This document shows, in pieces, positions 1 to 6,265 of a stretch of DNA of 8,173 nucleotides (its first letter is position 1; every line of letters begins with the position of its first letter). Made by a program: the position numbers and the translations under genes. The notes under the pieces are model-generated. The model had not been told where the DNA came from. It did no database searches and saw only the letters and a list, made by a program, of their open reading frames with translations. The DNA is from Deltaproteobacteria bacterium UBA5329 (GTDB lineage Bacteria; Desulfobacterota; Syntrophorhabdia; Syntrophorhabdales; Syntrophorhabdaceae): NCBI GenBank assembly GCA_002408185.1, contig DHQV01000085.1, forward strand, positions 54,908-63,080, given 5' to 3'.

Positions 1-5
1 CCTTG

Positions 6-10
6 CTCCT
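6..10 (-). promoter_or_regulatory. possible ribosome binding site of a gene lying left of the window
   Basis: On the minus strand the sequence AGGAG follows directly on the stop codon (TGA, 12-10) of the L,D-transpeptidase gene. This would suit a closely spaced next gene starting just beyond the left edge and co-transcribed with it. No start codon or coding sequence of that gene is visible, so this is only a hint. Confidence 0.25.
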
Positions 11-1026
11 CACTGTTTGTTGTTATTCCCCGTGCTCGCAGCCTGATCGCTCTTGTTGAACTTGCTCTTGAAATAATCGACGACTTGGCTCGTAAAGCCC
101 GCTTTTGAAGGGTCACTCTCGGATGACGCACCCGGTTTTGCGTGCTTTTCAAGGCTTACATCCTCGGCGACACCGGATTCTTCTTTGAGAAGCCTGTCGA
201 TCTTTTGCCAGTCGACCTTATCTGATACTCCCCGCGCATCGATCAGCTTTGCCGTGTAATTCTTCATCGATTTATGTTTTCTGTAGATGTCCGTGCGTAT
301 CTCGACAAAGGTCCGGCCGTCATCGGTCCGGGCGATCTTAACGGGTTCGTAGATAATTTCCCCTTGCATGTTGACCTCGACCAGGGGGAACAGTTGCTCG
401 ATGTGTTCGCGCAGCATCCGGATGCACCCGTGGCTCATGTAACGGTAAACGCTTCCCGGCCAGATCGTTTCATGGATCAGGACAGCTGGCAACGACGTCT
501 TTATTGCGTATTTTCCCAAGGGGTTCTTGGGCCCGGGCGGGACGGTCTCCTCTACGTTCTTGCCTTTCAAAGCATATTCTATCTGGATGGATTCCGGCAC
601 GTACCACGTAGGGTCTTTCCGCTTGCTTACGATTCGGAACTTGCCTTCCGGGGTTTTCCAGTCGCTGTATTCATTCTTGTAGCTCGCGCCCAACCCGACA
701 GGAAGTGCCATGAGCTGCTTATCACGGAAAAAATACAGGGTCCGGTCCGGGATATTCACGATAATGCCGGTGTCTACGACACGGGGAACTATTTTTCTGG
801 TGTTAAACTTAAGGATGGCGCCTTCGACCAGTGGGTCTTTTTCATTGAGCCCGTTTATCCGGGCAATGGTTTTCCAGTAAACCCCGTATTTGGCACCGAC
901 CCGGTACAGATTTTCCCCTTTGCCAACGGTGTGCGTGACATCACCGCCTATGATCATGTCTGCCGAGACATACTGAGCGAAAAGGATACACACAAGAAAC
1001 AGCGCTGTTTTAATCAATGATTTCAT
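10..1026 (-). CDS. secreted L,D-transpeptidase with LysM domain (YkuD/ErfK-YbiS family)
   Basis: This 338-residue protein is predicted to act in the periplasm on peptidoglycan, either forming 3-3 cross-links or attaching proteins to the stem peptide. The N-terminus MKSLIKTALFLVC is a typical signal peptide, with a likely cleavage at VSA/D after residue 22. A LysM module follows at about residues 32-80 (HTVGKGENLYRV, then INGLN). The YkuD catalytic domain spans about residues 84-230 and carries the active-site signature SHGCIRM, with His199, Cys201 and Arg203, preceded by His185. The C-terminal tail (about 250-338) is charged, then rich in Ser, Lys and Asn, and matches nothing I recognise. The reading frame stays open 27 codons further upstream, but the ATG at 1026 is chosen because the signal peptide begins there. 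No clear Shine-Dalgarno sequence precedes it. The fold and activity class are secure; the precise role (cross-linking or lipoprotein attachment) is not. Confidence 0.9.
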   Translation of the reverse strand: MKSLIKTALFLVCILFAQYVSADMIIGGDVTHTVGKGENLYRVGAKYGVYWKTIARINGLNEKDPLVEGAILKFNTRKIVPRVVDTGIIVNIPDRTLYFFRDKQLMALPVGLGASYKNEYSDWKTPEGKFRIVSKRKDPTWYVPESIQIEYALKGKNVEETVPPGPKNPLGKYAIKTSLPAVLIHETIWPGSVYRYMSHGCIRMLREHIEQLFPLVEVNMQGEIIYEPVKIARTDDGRTFVEIRTDIYRKHKSMKNYTAKLIDARGVSDKVDWQKIDRLLKEESGVAEDVSLEKHAKPGASSESDPSKAGFTSQVVDYFKSKFNKSDQAASTGNNNKQ

Positions 1027-1048
1027 ACGAATGACAGGAGCAAATTCT

Positions 1049-1054
1049 ATTATA
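1049..1054 (-). promoter_or_regulatory. putative -10 element of the L,D-transpeptidase gene
   Basis: A perfect TATAAT is read on the minus strand, 22 bases before the ATG at 1026. The best -35 candidate at 17-bp spacing (TATGTT) is poor, so this would be a weak or activator-dependent sigma-70 promoter. It predicts a start of transcription near 1042 and a leader of only about 16 bases without a Shine-Dalgarno sequence. Confidence 0.35.
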
Positions 1055-1147
1055 CATCCACAGCGATTCACAACATAAAAAAATAAAAAATGAAGCCTGC
1101 ACCCCATTTTCTCTTGAAACGCCTCGAGGTCCGTGCGTTAATTTAAG

Positions 1148-1813
1148 ATGGCATCTGCACTTCCCGAAAATCCCGGGGATTTCTTCATGCTCGGCATCAT
1201 TCACCGTGACGTGCGCAACCCGGAGTCCCTCCGTAAATGGCTGGAAAAATTGAGGCCGGATGTGATCACGTGTGAAATATCCCGGTATTCCCTTGATTTC
1301 CGACGAGCTACCGAGGAAATGTACCGCAAAAGACTGGATGATATATGTGCCTCGCTCTCTCCTCAATGGTCCGGCCCTGCCGATCCCCGCCTTGAAGATC
1401 TCTATTCTTTTATCGGCATTCCCGCGGAATTCATAATGGCCGATGAGTATTGCAGACGGAATAACTCCGATCTTTACCCTGTCGACATGGACCTTTTTTC
1501 ATTCTTGAAGCTGCGCAAGATCGACGAACTGATCGACAGCCAGAACATTCAAAAAAGCCTTACTGATAGCCACGCAGGGTCCGGTACTGCAGAACAGGTC
1601 CTGGCGGACCTCTATTTTCATAAAGGTGTGACAGCCTTTTCGTACGACGAAGAAATGGCTATGCGGGATAGCTTTATGTGTCACAAGATCGGAATACTGA
1701 GGAGGCGTTATCAAAGCCAGCGATTTGTCCATATCGCCGGCTGGCAGCACCTGGAAGACCCTCTGTCCCTTTATGAGCCATTTCAACCTGTGAAGATATT
1801 CCTCTATGATTAA
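1148..1813 (+). CDS. diverged TraB/PrgY/Tiki-like protein of unknown function
   Basis: This protein of 221 residues has no signal peptide or membrane segment. Several spaced motifs match the TraB/PrgY/GumN-Tiki superfamily. They are a first GxxH at residues 16-19 (LGIIHRD), a strand with a conserved glutamate (PDVITCEIS, Glu43), a central block (EFIMADEYCRRNNSDLYPVD, about 94-113) that resembles the family's helix leading into its Asp-containing strand, an arginine in MRDSF (Arg173), and a second GxxH (AGWQH, 198-201) near the end. Members are thought to be metal-dependent proteases or related hydrolases, but the substrate here is unknown. Two starts are possible: ATG 1148, which has no ribosome binding site, or ATG 1187, which has GGGGA seven bases upstream and begins directly at the first strand (MLGIIHRD, 208 residues). 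It is the first gene of a plus-strand run and overlaps the next gene by 8 bases. The superfamily call is inference from motifs. Confidence 0.6.
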   Translation: MASALPENPGDFFMLGIIHRDVRNPESLRKWLEKLRPDVITCEISRYSLDFRRATEEMYRKRLDDICASLSPQWSGPADPRLEDLYSFIGIPAEFIMADEYCRRNNSDLYPVDMDLFSFLKLRKIDELIDSQNIQKSLTDSHAGSGTAEQVLADLYFHKGVTAFSYDEEMAMRDSFMCHKIGILRRRYQSQRFVHIAGWQHLEDPLSLYEPFQPVKIFLYD

Positions 1814-2423
1814 GCTCTTCGTATTTGACCTCGGGAATGTCATCCTTCCCTTTGAACATCGTCAGATAGCCGAGAAGCTTTACGAGACGTCCCTGGTCAA
1901 AGACCGCTGCACACCCGACGATATCTTCCGGTTCCTGTTCAACCATCAAAAAGGATTTATAAATGATTACGAGACAGGCCGGATGTCTACGAAGGAATTT
2001 ATCGAGAAGGTCATGCACAAATATAAACTTGAGTTGAAACCGGAAGAGTTCAGAGACATCTGGAACCATATCTTTGAAGAAGACCGGGCAGTCAGACAGA
2101 TCATACTTTACCTGAAGAGCAAGGGTTACCCGATCTTCCTGTTAAGCAATACGAATGAGTTACATTTTTCATATATAATGGAAAGATATCCCATAATTCA
2201 CTATTTCGATGAATGGATATTATCATTTGAGGTTGGAGCAAAGAAACCCCACGAAAAAATATACGATGTGATATTCGAAAAGAGGTCCCTCGAGCGGCAT
2301 GAGGTACTCTACATCGATGATATCCCGGAATACGTGAATGCGGCCGCCGGTTACGGCATACCCGGCATAGTGTTCACGGAGGCGTCGGATATCTGGAAGG
2401 TAATCAACGAGAATTGCGTATGA
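1806..2423 (+). CDS. HAD-superfamily hydrolase, YihX-like (subfamily IA)
   Basis: This 205-residue cytoplasmic protein resembles E. coli YihX, an alpha-D-glucose-1-phosphate phosphatase. All four HAD motifs are visible: motif I FDLGNVILPF with nucleophile Asp8, motif II LLSNTN with Ser114, motif III AKKP with Lys147, and motif IV YIDDIPE with Asp171 and Asp172. A helical cap lies between motifs I and II (about residues 15-95). The usual second aspartate of motif I (D-x-D) is Gly10. This is also seen in YihX, so it does not by itself mean loss of activity. The phrases SNTNELH and IERYP-like MERYP around residues 114-128 also recall YihX. The start codon lies inside the end of the upstream gene (ATGATTAA) and lacks a good ribosome binding site, suggesting translational coupling. 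The family is firm; the sugar-phosphate substrate is not established. Confidence 0.85.
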   Translation: MIKLFVFDLGNVILPFEHRQIAEKLYETSLVKDRCTPDDIFRFLFNHQKGFINDYETGRMSTKEFIEKVMHKYKLELKPEEFRDIWNHIFEEDRAVRQIILYLKSKGYPIFLLSNTNELHFSYIMERYPIIHYFDEWILSFEVGAKKPHEKIYDVIFEKRSLERHEVLYIDDIPEYVNAAAGYGIPGIVFTEASDIWKVINENCV

Positions 2424-2479
2424 AAGGCCGGTAATCGCGATCCGGGTTCTGCGTTTAAGAAAAATCCTTTTTTAACTTG

Positions 2480-2500
2480 GAACGTAGAACATAGAACGTA
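2480..2500 (+). repeat. three tandem 7-bp repeats (GAACGTA)
   Basis: In the gap before lgt the heptamer GAACGTA, GAACATA, GAACGTA occurs three times head to tail, the middle copy differing by one base. The array ends 11 bases before the lgt ribosome binding site. Function unknown; it may be a simple-sequence remnant or a binding site. The rest of the roughly 100-base gap shows no convincing promoter or terminator. Confidence 0.6.
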
Positions 2501-2511
2501 GGCCAATCCAG

Positions 2512-2518
2512 AAGGAGG
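2512..2518 (+). promoter_or_regulatory. ribosome binding site of lgt that decides its start
   Basis: AAGGAGG is a near-perfect Shine-Dalgarno sequence. It sits 34 bases before the first ATG in the lgt frame, too far to serve it, but 4 bases before an in-frame ATT at 2523. The placement supports initiation at or next to that ATT. The spacing is on the short side. Confidence 0.65.
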
Positions 2519-2522
2519 AGTC

Positions 2523-3332
2523 ATTCTTCAATTTCCCGAAATAGATCCCGTTATGTTCAGAATAGGCCCTTTTGCCATGAGATGGTACGGGCTGATGTAT
2601 ATCCTTGGGTTCTTCGCATCATATAGTCTTACGGTCTATCAACTGCGCAAAGGTCACTCAAAGCCTGGGATAACGAAAGAGGCTATAGACGACCTTTTCT
2701 TCTACCTTATCGTAGGTCTCATCGTCGGTGCGAGGCTCGGTTATGCCATATTCTATAACCTGGGCTTCTATATCGAAAACCCTCTCGAAGTATTCATGGT
2801 TTGGCATGGGGGTATGTCTTTCCATGGAGGGCTCGCAGGGGCCTTCATTGCGGGGGTTGTCGTTATTGTCAGAAAGAGGCTTCCCTTTCGCGCTACGGCG
2901 GACCTTATCATCCCGACAGCGCCGATCGGCATCTGCCTAGGGAGGCTCGGTAATTTCATAAATGGTGAGTTGTTCGGCAGACCGGCTTCTGTCCCATGGG
3001 CGATGATATTCCCTCAAGGGGGGGCTATACCCCGGCACCCGTCACAATTATACGAGGCATTCTTTGAAGGCCTCCTTCTCTTTGTTATTCTCTGGTTCTA
3101 TAAAGACAAAAAGAAGAGGAATGGTGATGTCTTTGCGATGTTCCTCATTCTGTACGGACTGTTCAGGACATTTTGCGAGTTCTTTAGATTGCCGGACACC
3201 CAGCTCGGATATGTCCTCGGTCCTTTGAGCATGGGTCAGGTCCTGAGCCTCATCATGGTTGCAATCGGGCTGTTCTTGAAACTCTATTTGTTTCCTCTTT
3301 TGGACCGTAAGTCGTCGGTCGCAAGGTGTTAA
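2523..3332 (+). CDS. lgt: prolipoprotein diacylglyceryl transferase, probable ATT start
   Basis: Lgt is an inner-membrane enzyme that moves a diacylglyceryl group from phosphatidylglycerol to the lipobox cysteine of prolipoproteins, the first step of lipoprotein maturation. The family signature GRLGNFINGE is present (Arg141 and Asn144, counting from the ATT), as are GGMSFHGG with His101 and EFFRLPDTQ, which carries the arginine matching E. coli Arg239. Several hydrophobic membrane segments run along the chain. Length is 269 residues, slightly short of E. coli Lgt (about 290). The first ATG is at 2553 (MFRIGPFAMRWYG), but the ten codons before it read ILQFPEIDPV. These match the conserved N-terminus of the family (E. 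coli: YLHFPEFDPV, then IFSIGP). No ATG, GTG or TTG lies between the in-frame stop at 2499 and 2553, so ATT at 2523 is the best start. It is the last gene of the plus-strand run, after the HAD gene by 99 bases. Confidence 0.93.
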   Translation: MLQFPEIDPVMFRIGPFAMRWYGLMYILGFFASYSLTVYQLRKGHSKPGITKEAIDDLFFYLIVGLIVGARLGYAIFYNLGFYIENPLEVFMVWHGGMSFHGGLAGAFIAGVVVIVRKRLPFRATADLIIPTAPIGICLGRLGNFINGELFGRPASVPWAMIFPQGGAIPRHPSQLYEAFFEGLLLFVILWFYKDKKKRNGDVFAMFLILYGLFRTFCEFFRLPDTQLGYVLGPLSMGQVLSLIMVAIGLFLKLYLFPLLDRKSSVARC

Positions 3333-3391
3333 AACATCCTGTGCATCCGGGATGAGATGTCTTTAACTACTTACGATTTACAATACGACCC

Positions 3392-3976
3392 CTAAAGGAG
3401 TTCCACCATCCCCGTATCTATATCGTAATACGCAGGTACGACGGCTATCTTACCTTCATGGACCATTTTTCCAAGCATTGGGCCAGAAGACGCAATGATC
3501 CCTGCAGCAAGCCTGGCATTTTCCCTTATTGCATTGTCGATAAGGTCACCGGACTTTCCTTTTGCATGGGCAATAGCAGGTTGGATCATATCCGTTATGC
3601 TTCCAATATGTGCATGGGCTTCGCCGCCCTTGGCCGCGGCGGTTACTGCACCGCACTTTGAATGGCCGAGAACGACCACGAGACGGACCCCGAGGTGATC
3701 GACCGCATATTCGACGCTTCCCAGAGCGGTGTCATGGACGACATTTCCCGCCAGTCTGACCACAAAAAGGTCCCCGATCCCTTGGTCAAAGAGTATCTCG
3801 GGAGGAATACGGGAATCGGAGCATCCGACAATGACGGCAAACGGTTTTTGGCCTCCCTTTACCTCATCCCGGCGCTCCTTGCCCTGATTGGGATGCGTCG
3901 CTTTCATTGCGGCAAATCGCTTGTTGCCCTCGATAAGTGTCTGAAGCGTTTGGTTAATTGCCGAATCGCTGATCAT
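3392..3976 (-). CDS. beta-class carbonic anhydrase
   Basis: This zinc enzyme interconverts CO2 and bicarbonate in the cytoplasm. The 194-residue product has the expected metal site: Cys52 in GCSDSR (with Asp54 and Arg56, the catalytic dyad of the family), then His105 and Cys108 in GHSKCGA. The segment LAGNVV (75-80) and a C-terminal strand (KIAVVPAYYDIDTG) also fit. The length is normal for a bacterial beta-carbonic anhydrase. Longer starts are possible (ATG 3994, ATG 4021, GTG 4075). ATG 3976 is preferred because AAGGGAG lies 8 bases upstream and because the likely promoter -10 box (4010-4015) would lie inside the 4021 and 4075 versions. The gene is convergent with lgt across a 59-base gap and divergent from acs. 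Providing bicarbonate for carboxylation, or handling CO2 from acetate or formate metabolism, would fit the neighbourhood, but that is inference. Confidence 0.93.
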   Translation of the reverse strand: MISDSAINQTLQTLIEGNKRFAAMKATHPNQGKERRDEVKGGQKPFAVIVGCSDSRIPPEILFDQGIGDLFVVRLAGNVVHDTALGSVEYAVDHLGVRLVVVLGHSKCGAVTAAAKGGEAHAHIGSITDMIQPAIAHAKGKSGDLIDNAIRENARLAAGIIASSGPMLGKMVHEGKIAVVPAYYDIDTGMVELL

Positions 3977-3984
3977 GGCGGGGT

Positions 3985-3991
3985 CTCCCTT
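3985..3991 (-). promoter_or_regulatory. ribosome binding site of the carbonic anhydrase gene
   Basis: AAGGGAG on the minus strand lies 8 bases before ATG 3976. It is the best-placed Shine-Dalgarno among the four in-frame start candidates and decides the start. ATG 4021 has AGGAG only 3 bases upstream, and GTG 4075 and ATG 3994 have none. Confidence 0.55.
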
Positions 3992-4009
3992 CATTTTTAT
4001 ATTTTGTTT

Positions 4010-4038
4010 ATAATAATTCATCTTCTCCTGTTCGGCAA
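4010..4038 (-). promoter_or_regulatory. putative sigma-70 promoter of the carbonic anhydrase gene
   Basis: On the minus strand TTGCCG (4038-4033) is followed after 17 bases by TATTAT (4015-4010). These match consensus at 4 of 6 and 5 of 6 positions. Transcription would begin near 4003, giving a leader of roughly 27 bases that contains the ribosome binding site. This agrees with translation from 3976 rather than from the longer starts. Confidence 0.45.
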
Positions 4039-4105
4039 TGTTAAACCCAGCGTTATCCTTGGCCGATTGAGTCACAAGTATTGTGAAAAGATTAACAAAA
4101 TTTTA

Positions 4106-4135
4106 TTGACATCGTTTACCCTGCCTGTTTAAAAT
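4106..4135 (+). promoter_or_regulatory. sigma-70 promoter of acs
   Basis: A perfect -35 box TTGACA (4106-4111) is followed after 18 bases by TAAAAT (4130-4135), five of six matches to TATAAT. The predicted start of transcription is near 4142, giving a leader of about 75 bases. A strong core promoter followed immediately by paired palindromes suggests control by repression or by the RNA leader. Confidence 0.6.
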
Positions 4136-4147
4136 AGACTGTTCAAT

Positions 4148-4187
4148 AAGCTAAATACGGGTAGCTTAAGCTGAATACGAATAGCTT
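4148..4187 (+). repeat. two adjacent 20-bp imperfect palindromes in the acs leader
   Basis: AAGCTAAATACGGGTAGCTT (4148-4167) is followed without a gap by AAGCTGAATACGAATAGCTT (4168-4187). The copies share 17 of 20 bases. Each is a dyad: arms AAGCTA/TAGCTT around 8 bases in the first, AAGCT/AGCTT in the second (a G-U pair would extend it in RNA). The junction itself is a perfect 10-bp palindrome, AGCTTAAGCT. The dyad centres are 20 bp apart, about two helical turns, so two dimers would sit on the same DNA face. The array begins about six bases past the predicted transcription start and ends 14 bases before the ribosome binding site. It could be an operator, a transcription roadblock, or a pair of small stem-loops in the mRNA. 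The binding protein is unknown. Confidence 0.65.
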
Positions 4188-4201
4188 CATTCCAAAATCA
4201 A

Positions 4202-4210
4202 TAAGGAGGT
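4202..4210 (+). promoter_or_regulatory. strong ribosome binding site of acs
   Basis: TAAGGAGGT is a nine-base perfect match to the usual anti-Shine-Dalgarno sequence, six bases before ATG 4217. It suggests high translation of acs. Confidence 0.8.
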
Positions 4211-4216
4211 TGTGTT

Positions 4217-6205
4217 ATGGCAGACGTAACAGATGAAACCAGACTGTATCCCCCATCAAAGGAATTCGTCGATCAGGCCTATGTAAAGAGTCGCGACGAA
4301 TATGAAAAAATGTGGAAACAGTCGATTCAGGATCCCGAAACTTTCTGGGGTGGGATCGCGAAAGAACTTCAGTGGTTCAAACCCTGGCTTAAGGTCAACA
4401 GGGAAGATTTTGCCAAGGGCGAAGTGGAATGGTTTGTTGGCGGCAAGACAAATATCGCCTACAACTCACTCGATGCCCAGGTTGAGAAGGGCAAAGGAGA
4501 CAAAGTTGCCATCCTTTTCCAGGGCGAGCCGGAAGATGATGTCGTTAAGCTGACCTACAAAGAAATGCTCTCCATGGTATCCAAGTTTGGGAACGTCCTG
4601 AAGAAGAAAGGCGTCCGCAAGGGTGACAGGGTTGCCATTTATCTTCCGATGATCTGGCAGCTTCCCGTCGTCATGCTCGCCTGCGCAAGGATCGGCGCGG
4701 TCCATACGATCGTTTTCGGCGGTTTCTCCGCTGAGGCGCTCCGCGACAGGATCCTCGATGCCGGTGCAAAGATGCTCATCACCACGAACGGCTACTGGCG
4801 TTCAGGCAAGACCGTGAGCTCCAAGGCCAACGCCGATACAGCCTGCGATCTGTGCCTCGCGCAGGGCCACACTGTCGACAAGGTCGTCGTTGTCAAGAGG
4901 CTTGACAATTTCGACGTCCCGATGAAAGACGGCCGTGACACATGGTTTGAGGAAGAACTGGCGGCAGCAGACATCACCGACAACTGCCCCGCAGAGATGA
5001 TGGACGCCGAAGATCCTCTGTTCATCCTCTACACCTCCGGTTCAACCGGCAAGCCGAAGGGTGTTCTCCACACCGTCGGCGGCTACATGGTCTTTGCGTA
5101 TTCAACATTCAAATATATCTTCGACTACAAAGATAAAGACGTTTTCTTCTGCACCGCTGACATCGGCTGGGTAACAGGTCATACGTACATCGTCTATGGA
5201 CCGATGTGCAACGGCGCAACCTCGATCGTATTTGAATCGGTCCCGACTTTCCCGAATCCCGATAGGTTCTGGCAGATCGTCGAGAAATTCAAAGTCAGCA
5301 TCTTCTACACCGCCCCGACAGCTATCCGCGCCCTCATGAAAGAAGGCGAAAAGTGGCCCCAGGGCAGAGACCTGTCCTCATTGAGGCTTCTAGGTTCGGT
5401 CGGCGAGCCGATCAACCCGGAAGCATGGCTCTGGTATCACAAATATATCGGCGCAGAAAAATGCCCGATCGCAGATACCTGGTGGCAGACAGAGACAGGC
5501 GGCATCCTCATCACCTCACTTCCTGGCGCATGGCCGGGAAAACCGGGCTATGCAACCCTTCCGTTCTTTGGCGTTGACGCCCGCGCACTCCAGTCACGTT
5601 CGGATGCATCCAAACCCGCAGAAGATGCACCGACGAACGAGCAGGGCGAACTCTGCATCGGCAGGTCATGGCCTGGCATGATGAGAGGCGTTTTCGGCGA
5701 GCCTGAAAGATTCTTCAACACATACTTTGTCCAGCAGCCGGGATTCTACTTCTCCGGCGACGGCGCATTGCGGGATGAGAATGGCTACTTCAGGCTTATG
5801 GGACGTATTGACGACGTCGTCAACGTATCCGGCCACAGGATGGGTACCGCAGAAGTTGAAGCAGCTCTCAACTCCTACAATGTAGCAGTGGCGGAATCAG
5901 CCGTTGTCGGCTTCCCGCACGAAGTCAAGGGTGAAGACCTCTATGCCTACATTATTCTGAAAACAGGCGTCGAGGGAACCGATGCTCTCAAGAAAGAACT
6001 CGTTGCCCACGTCAGAAAAGAGATCGGCCCCATCGCATCACCGGGCAAGATCCAGTTTGTTCCCGGTCTGCCGAAGACCCGTTCCGGCAAGATCATGAGA
6101 AGGATCTTGAGGAAAGTCGCCTCCGGCGAGATTGATCAGCTTGGCGATACCACGACACTTGCCGATCCGTCAGTTGTCGACGAGATCGTAAAGGGCCGTC
6201 AGTAA
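4217..6205 (+). CDS. acs: acetyl-CoA synthetase (AMP-forming)
   Basis: This enzyme converts acetate, ATP and CoA to acetyl-CoA, AMP and pyrophosphate in two steps through acetyl-adenylate. The 662-residue protein is full length for the family (about 650). It has an N-terminal acyl-CoA synthetase N domain (about 25-85) with ETFWGGIA. The adenylation core carries the P-loop-like TSGSTGKPK (273-281), the ADTWWQTETGG acetate and ATP site (419-429), where the tryptophans shape a small acyl pocket as in Salmonella Acs, and YFSGDGALRD (511-520). The hinge/C-terminal domain contains GRIDDVVNVSGHRMGTAEVE (529-548) and the catalytic lysine in TRSGKIMRR (Lys625). That lysine is reversibly acetylated in many bacteria; no Pat or CobB gene is in this window. 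The gene has its own promoter, paired palindromes in the leader, a strong ribosome binding site and a strong terminator, so it is probably monocistronic. A propionyl-CoA synthetase is less likely given length and pocket motif. Confidence 0.97.
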   Translation: MADVTDETRLYPPSKEFVDQAYVKSRDEYEKMWKQSIQDPETFWGGIAKELQWFKPWLKVNREDFAKGEVEWFVGGKTNIAYNSLDAQVEKGKGDKVAILFQGEPEDDVVKLTYKEMLSMVSKFGNVLKKKGVRKGDRVAIYLPMIWQLPVVMLACARIGAVHTIVFGGFSAEALRDRILDAGAKMLITTNGYWRSGKTVSSKANADTACDLCLAQGHTVDKVVVVKRLDNFDVPMKDGRDTWFEEELAAADITDNCPAEMMDAEDPLFILYTSGSTGKPKGVLHTVGGYMVFAYSTFKYIFDYKDKDVFFCTADIGWVTGHTYIVYGPMCNGATSIVFESVPTFPNPDRFWQIVEKFKVSIFYTAPTAIRALMKEGEKWPQGRDLSSLRLLGSVGEPINPEAWLWYHKYIGAEKCPIADTWWQTETGGILITSLPGAWPGKPGYATLPFFGVDARALQSRSDASKPAEDAPTNEQGELCIGRSWPGMMRGVFGEPERFFNTYFVQQPGFYFSGDGALRDENGYFRLMGRIDDVVNVSGHRMGTAEVEAALNSYNVAVAESAVVGFPHEVKGEDLYAYIILKTGVEGTDALKKELVAHVRKEIGPIASPGKIQFVPGLPKTRSGKIMRRILRKVASGEIDQLGDTTTLADPSVVDEIVKGRQ

Positions 6206-6229
6206 GATCAGGGTTTTAAAGGATAATTC

Positions 6230-6260
6230 GAGCCCCCGGGGATCCCGGGGGCTCTTTTTT
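6230..6260 (+). terminator. strong intrinsic terminator of acs
   Basis: GAGCCCCCGGG (6230-6240) pairs perfectly with CCCGGGGGCTC (6244-6254) to give an 11-bp, nearly all-GC stem with a 3-base loop (GAT), followed by six T. It lies 24 bases after the acs stop codon. The next gene starts only five bases after the T run. Confidence 0.93.
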
Positions 6261-6265
6261 GGAAT

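Noticed and set aside
274..1020. 248-codon open frame on the plus strand opposite the L,D-transpeptidase gene
   Set aside because: It is a shadow of a gene whose signal peptide, LysM and YkuD motifs are all in the minus-strand frame. The antisense product shows no recognisable domain.
1806..1850. HAD protein as a catalytically dead pseudo-enzyme because motif I is DLGNV
   Set aside because: The active YihX phosphatase has the same DLGNV motif, and the other motif residues are intact.
2428..2445. CCGG ... CCGG around ATCGCGAT after the HAD gene
   Set aside because: Stem of four bases only and no nearby T run; probably chance in a GC-containing gap.
3334..3360. possible hairpin after lgt (ACATC ... 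GATGT, CATCC ... GGATG)
   Set aside because: The arms are only five bases with large loops and no T tract in either direction, so it is not a credible terminator.
3662..4132. 156-codon plus-strand open frame opposite the carbonic anhydrase
   Set aside because: It lies antisense to the conserved zinc-site motifs and runs into the acs promoter; no domain or ribosome binding site.
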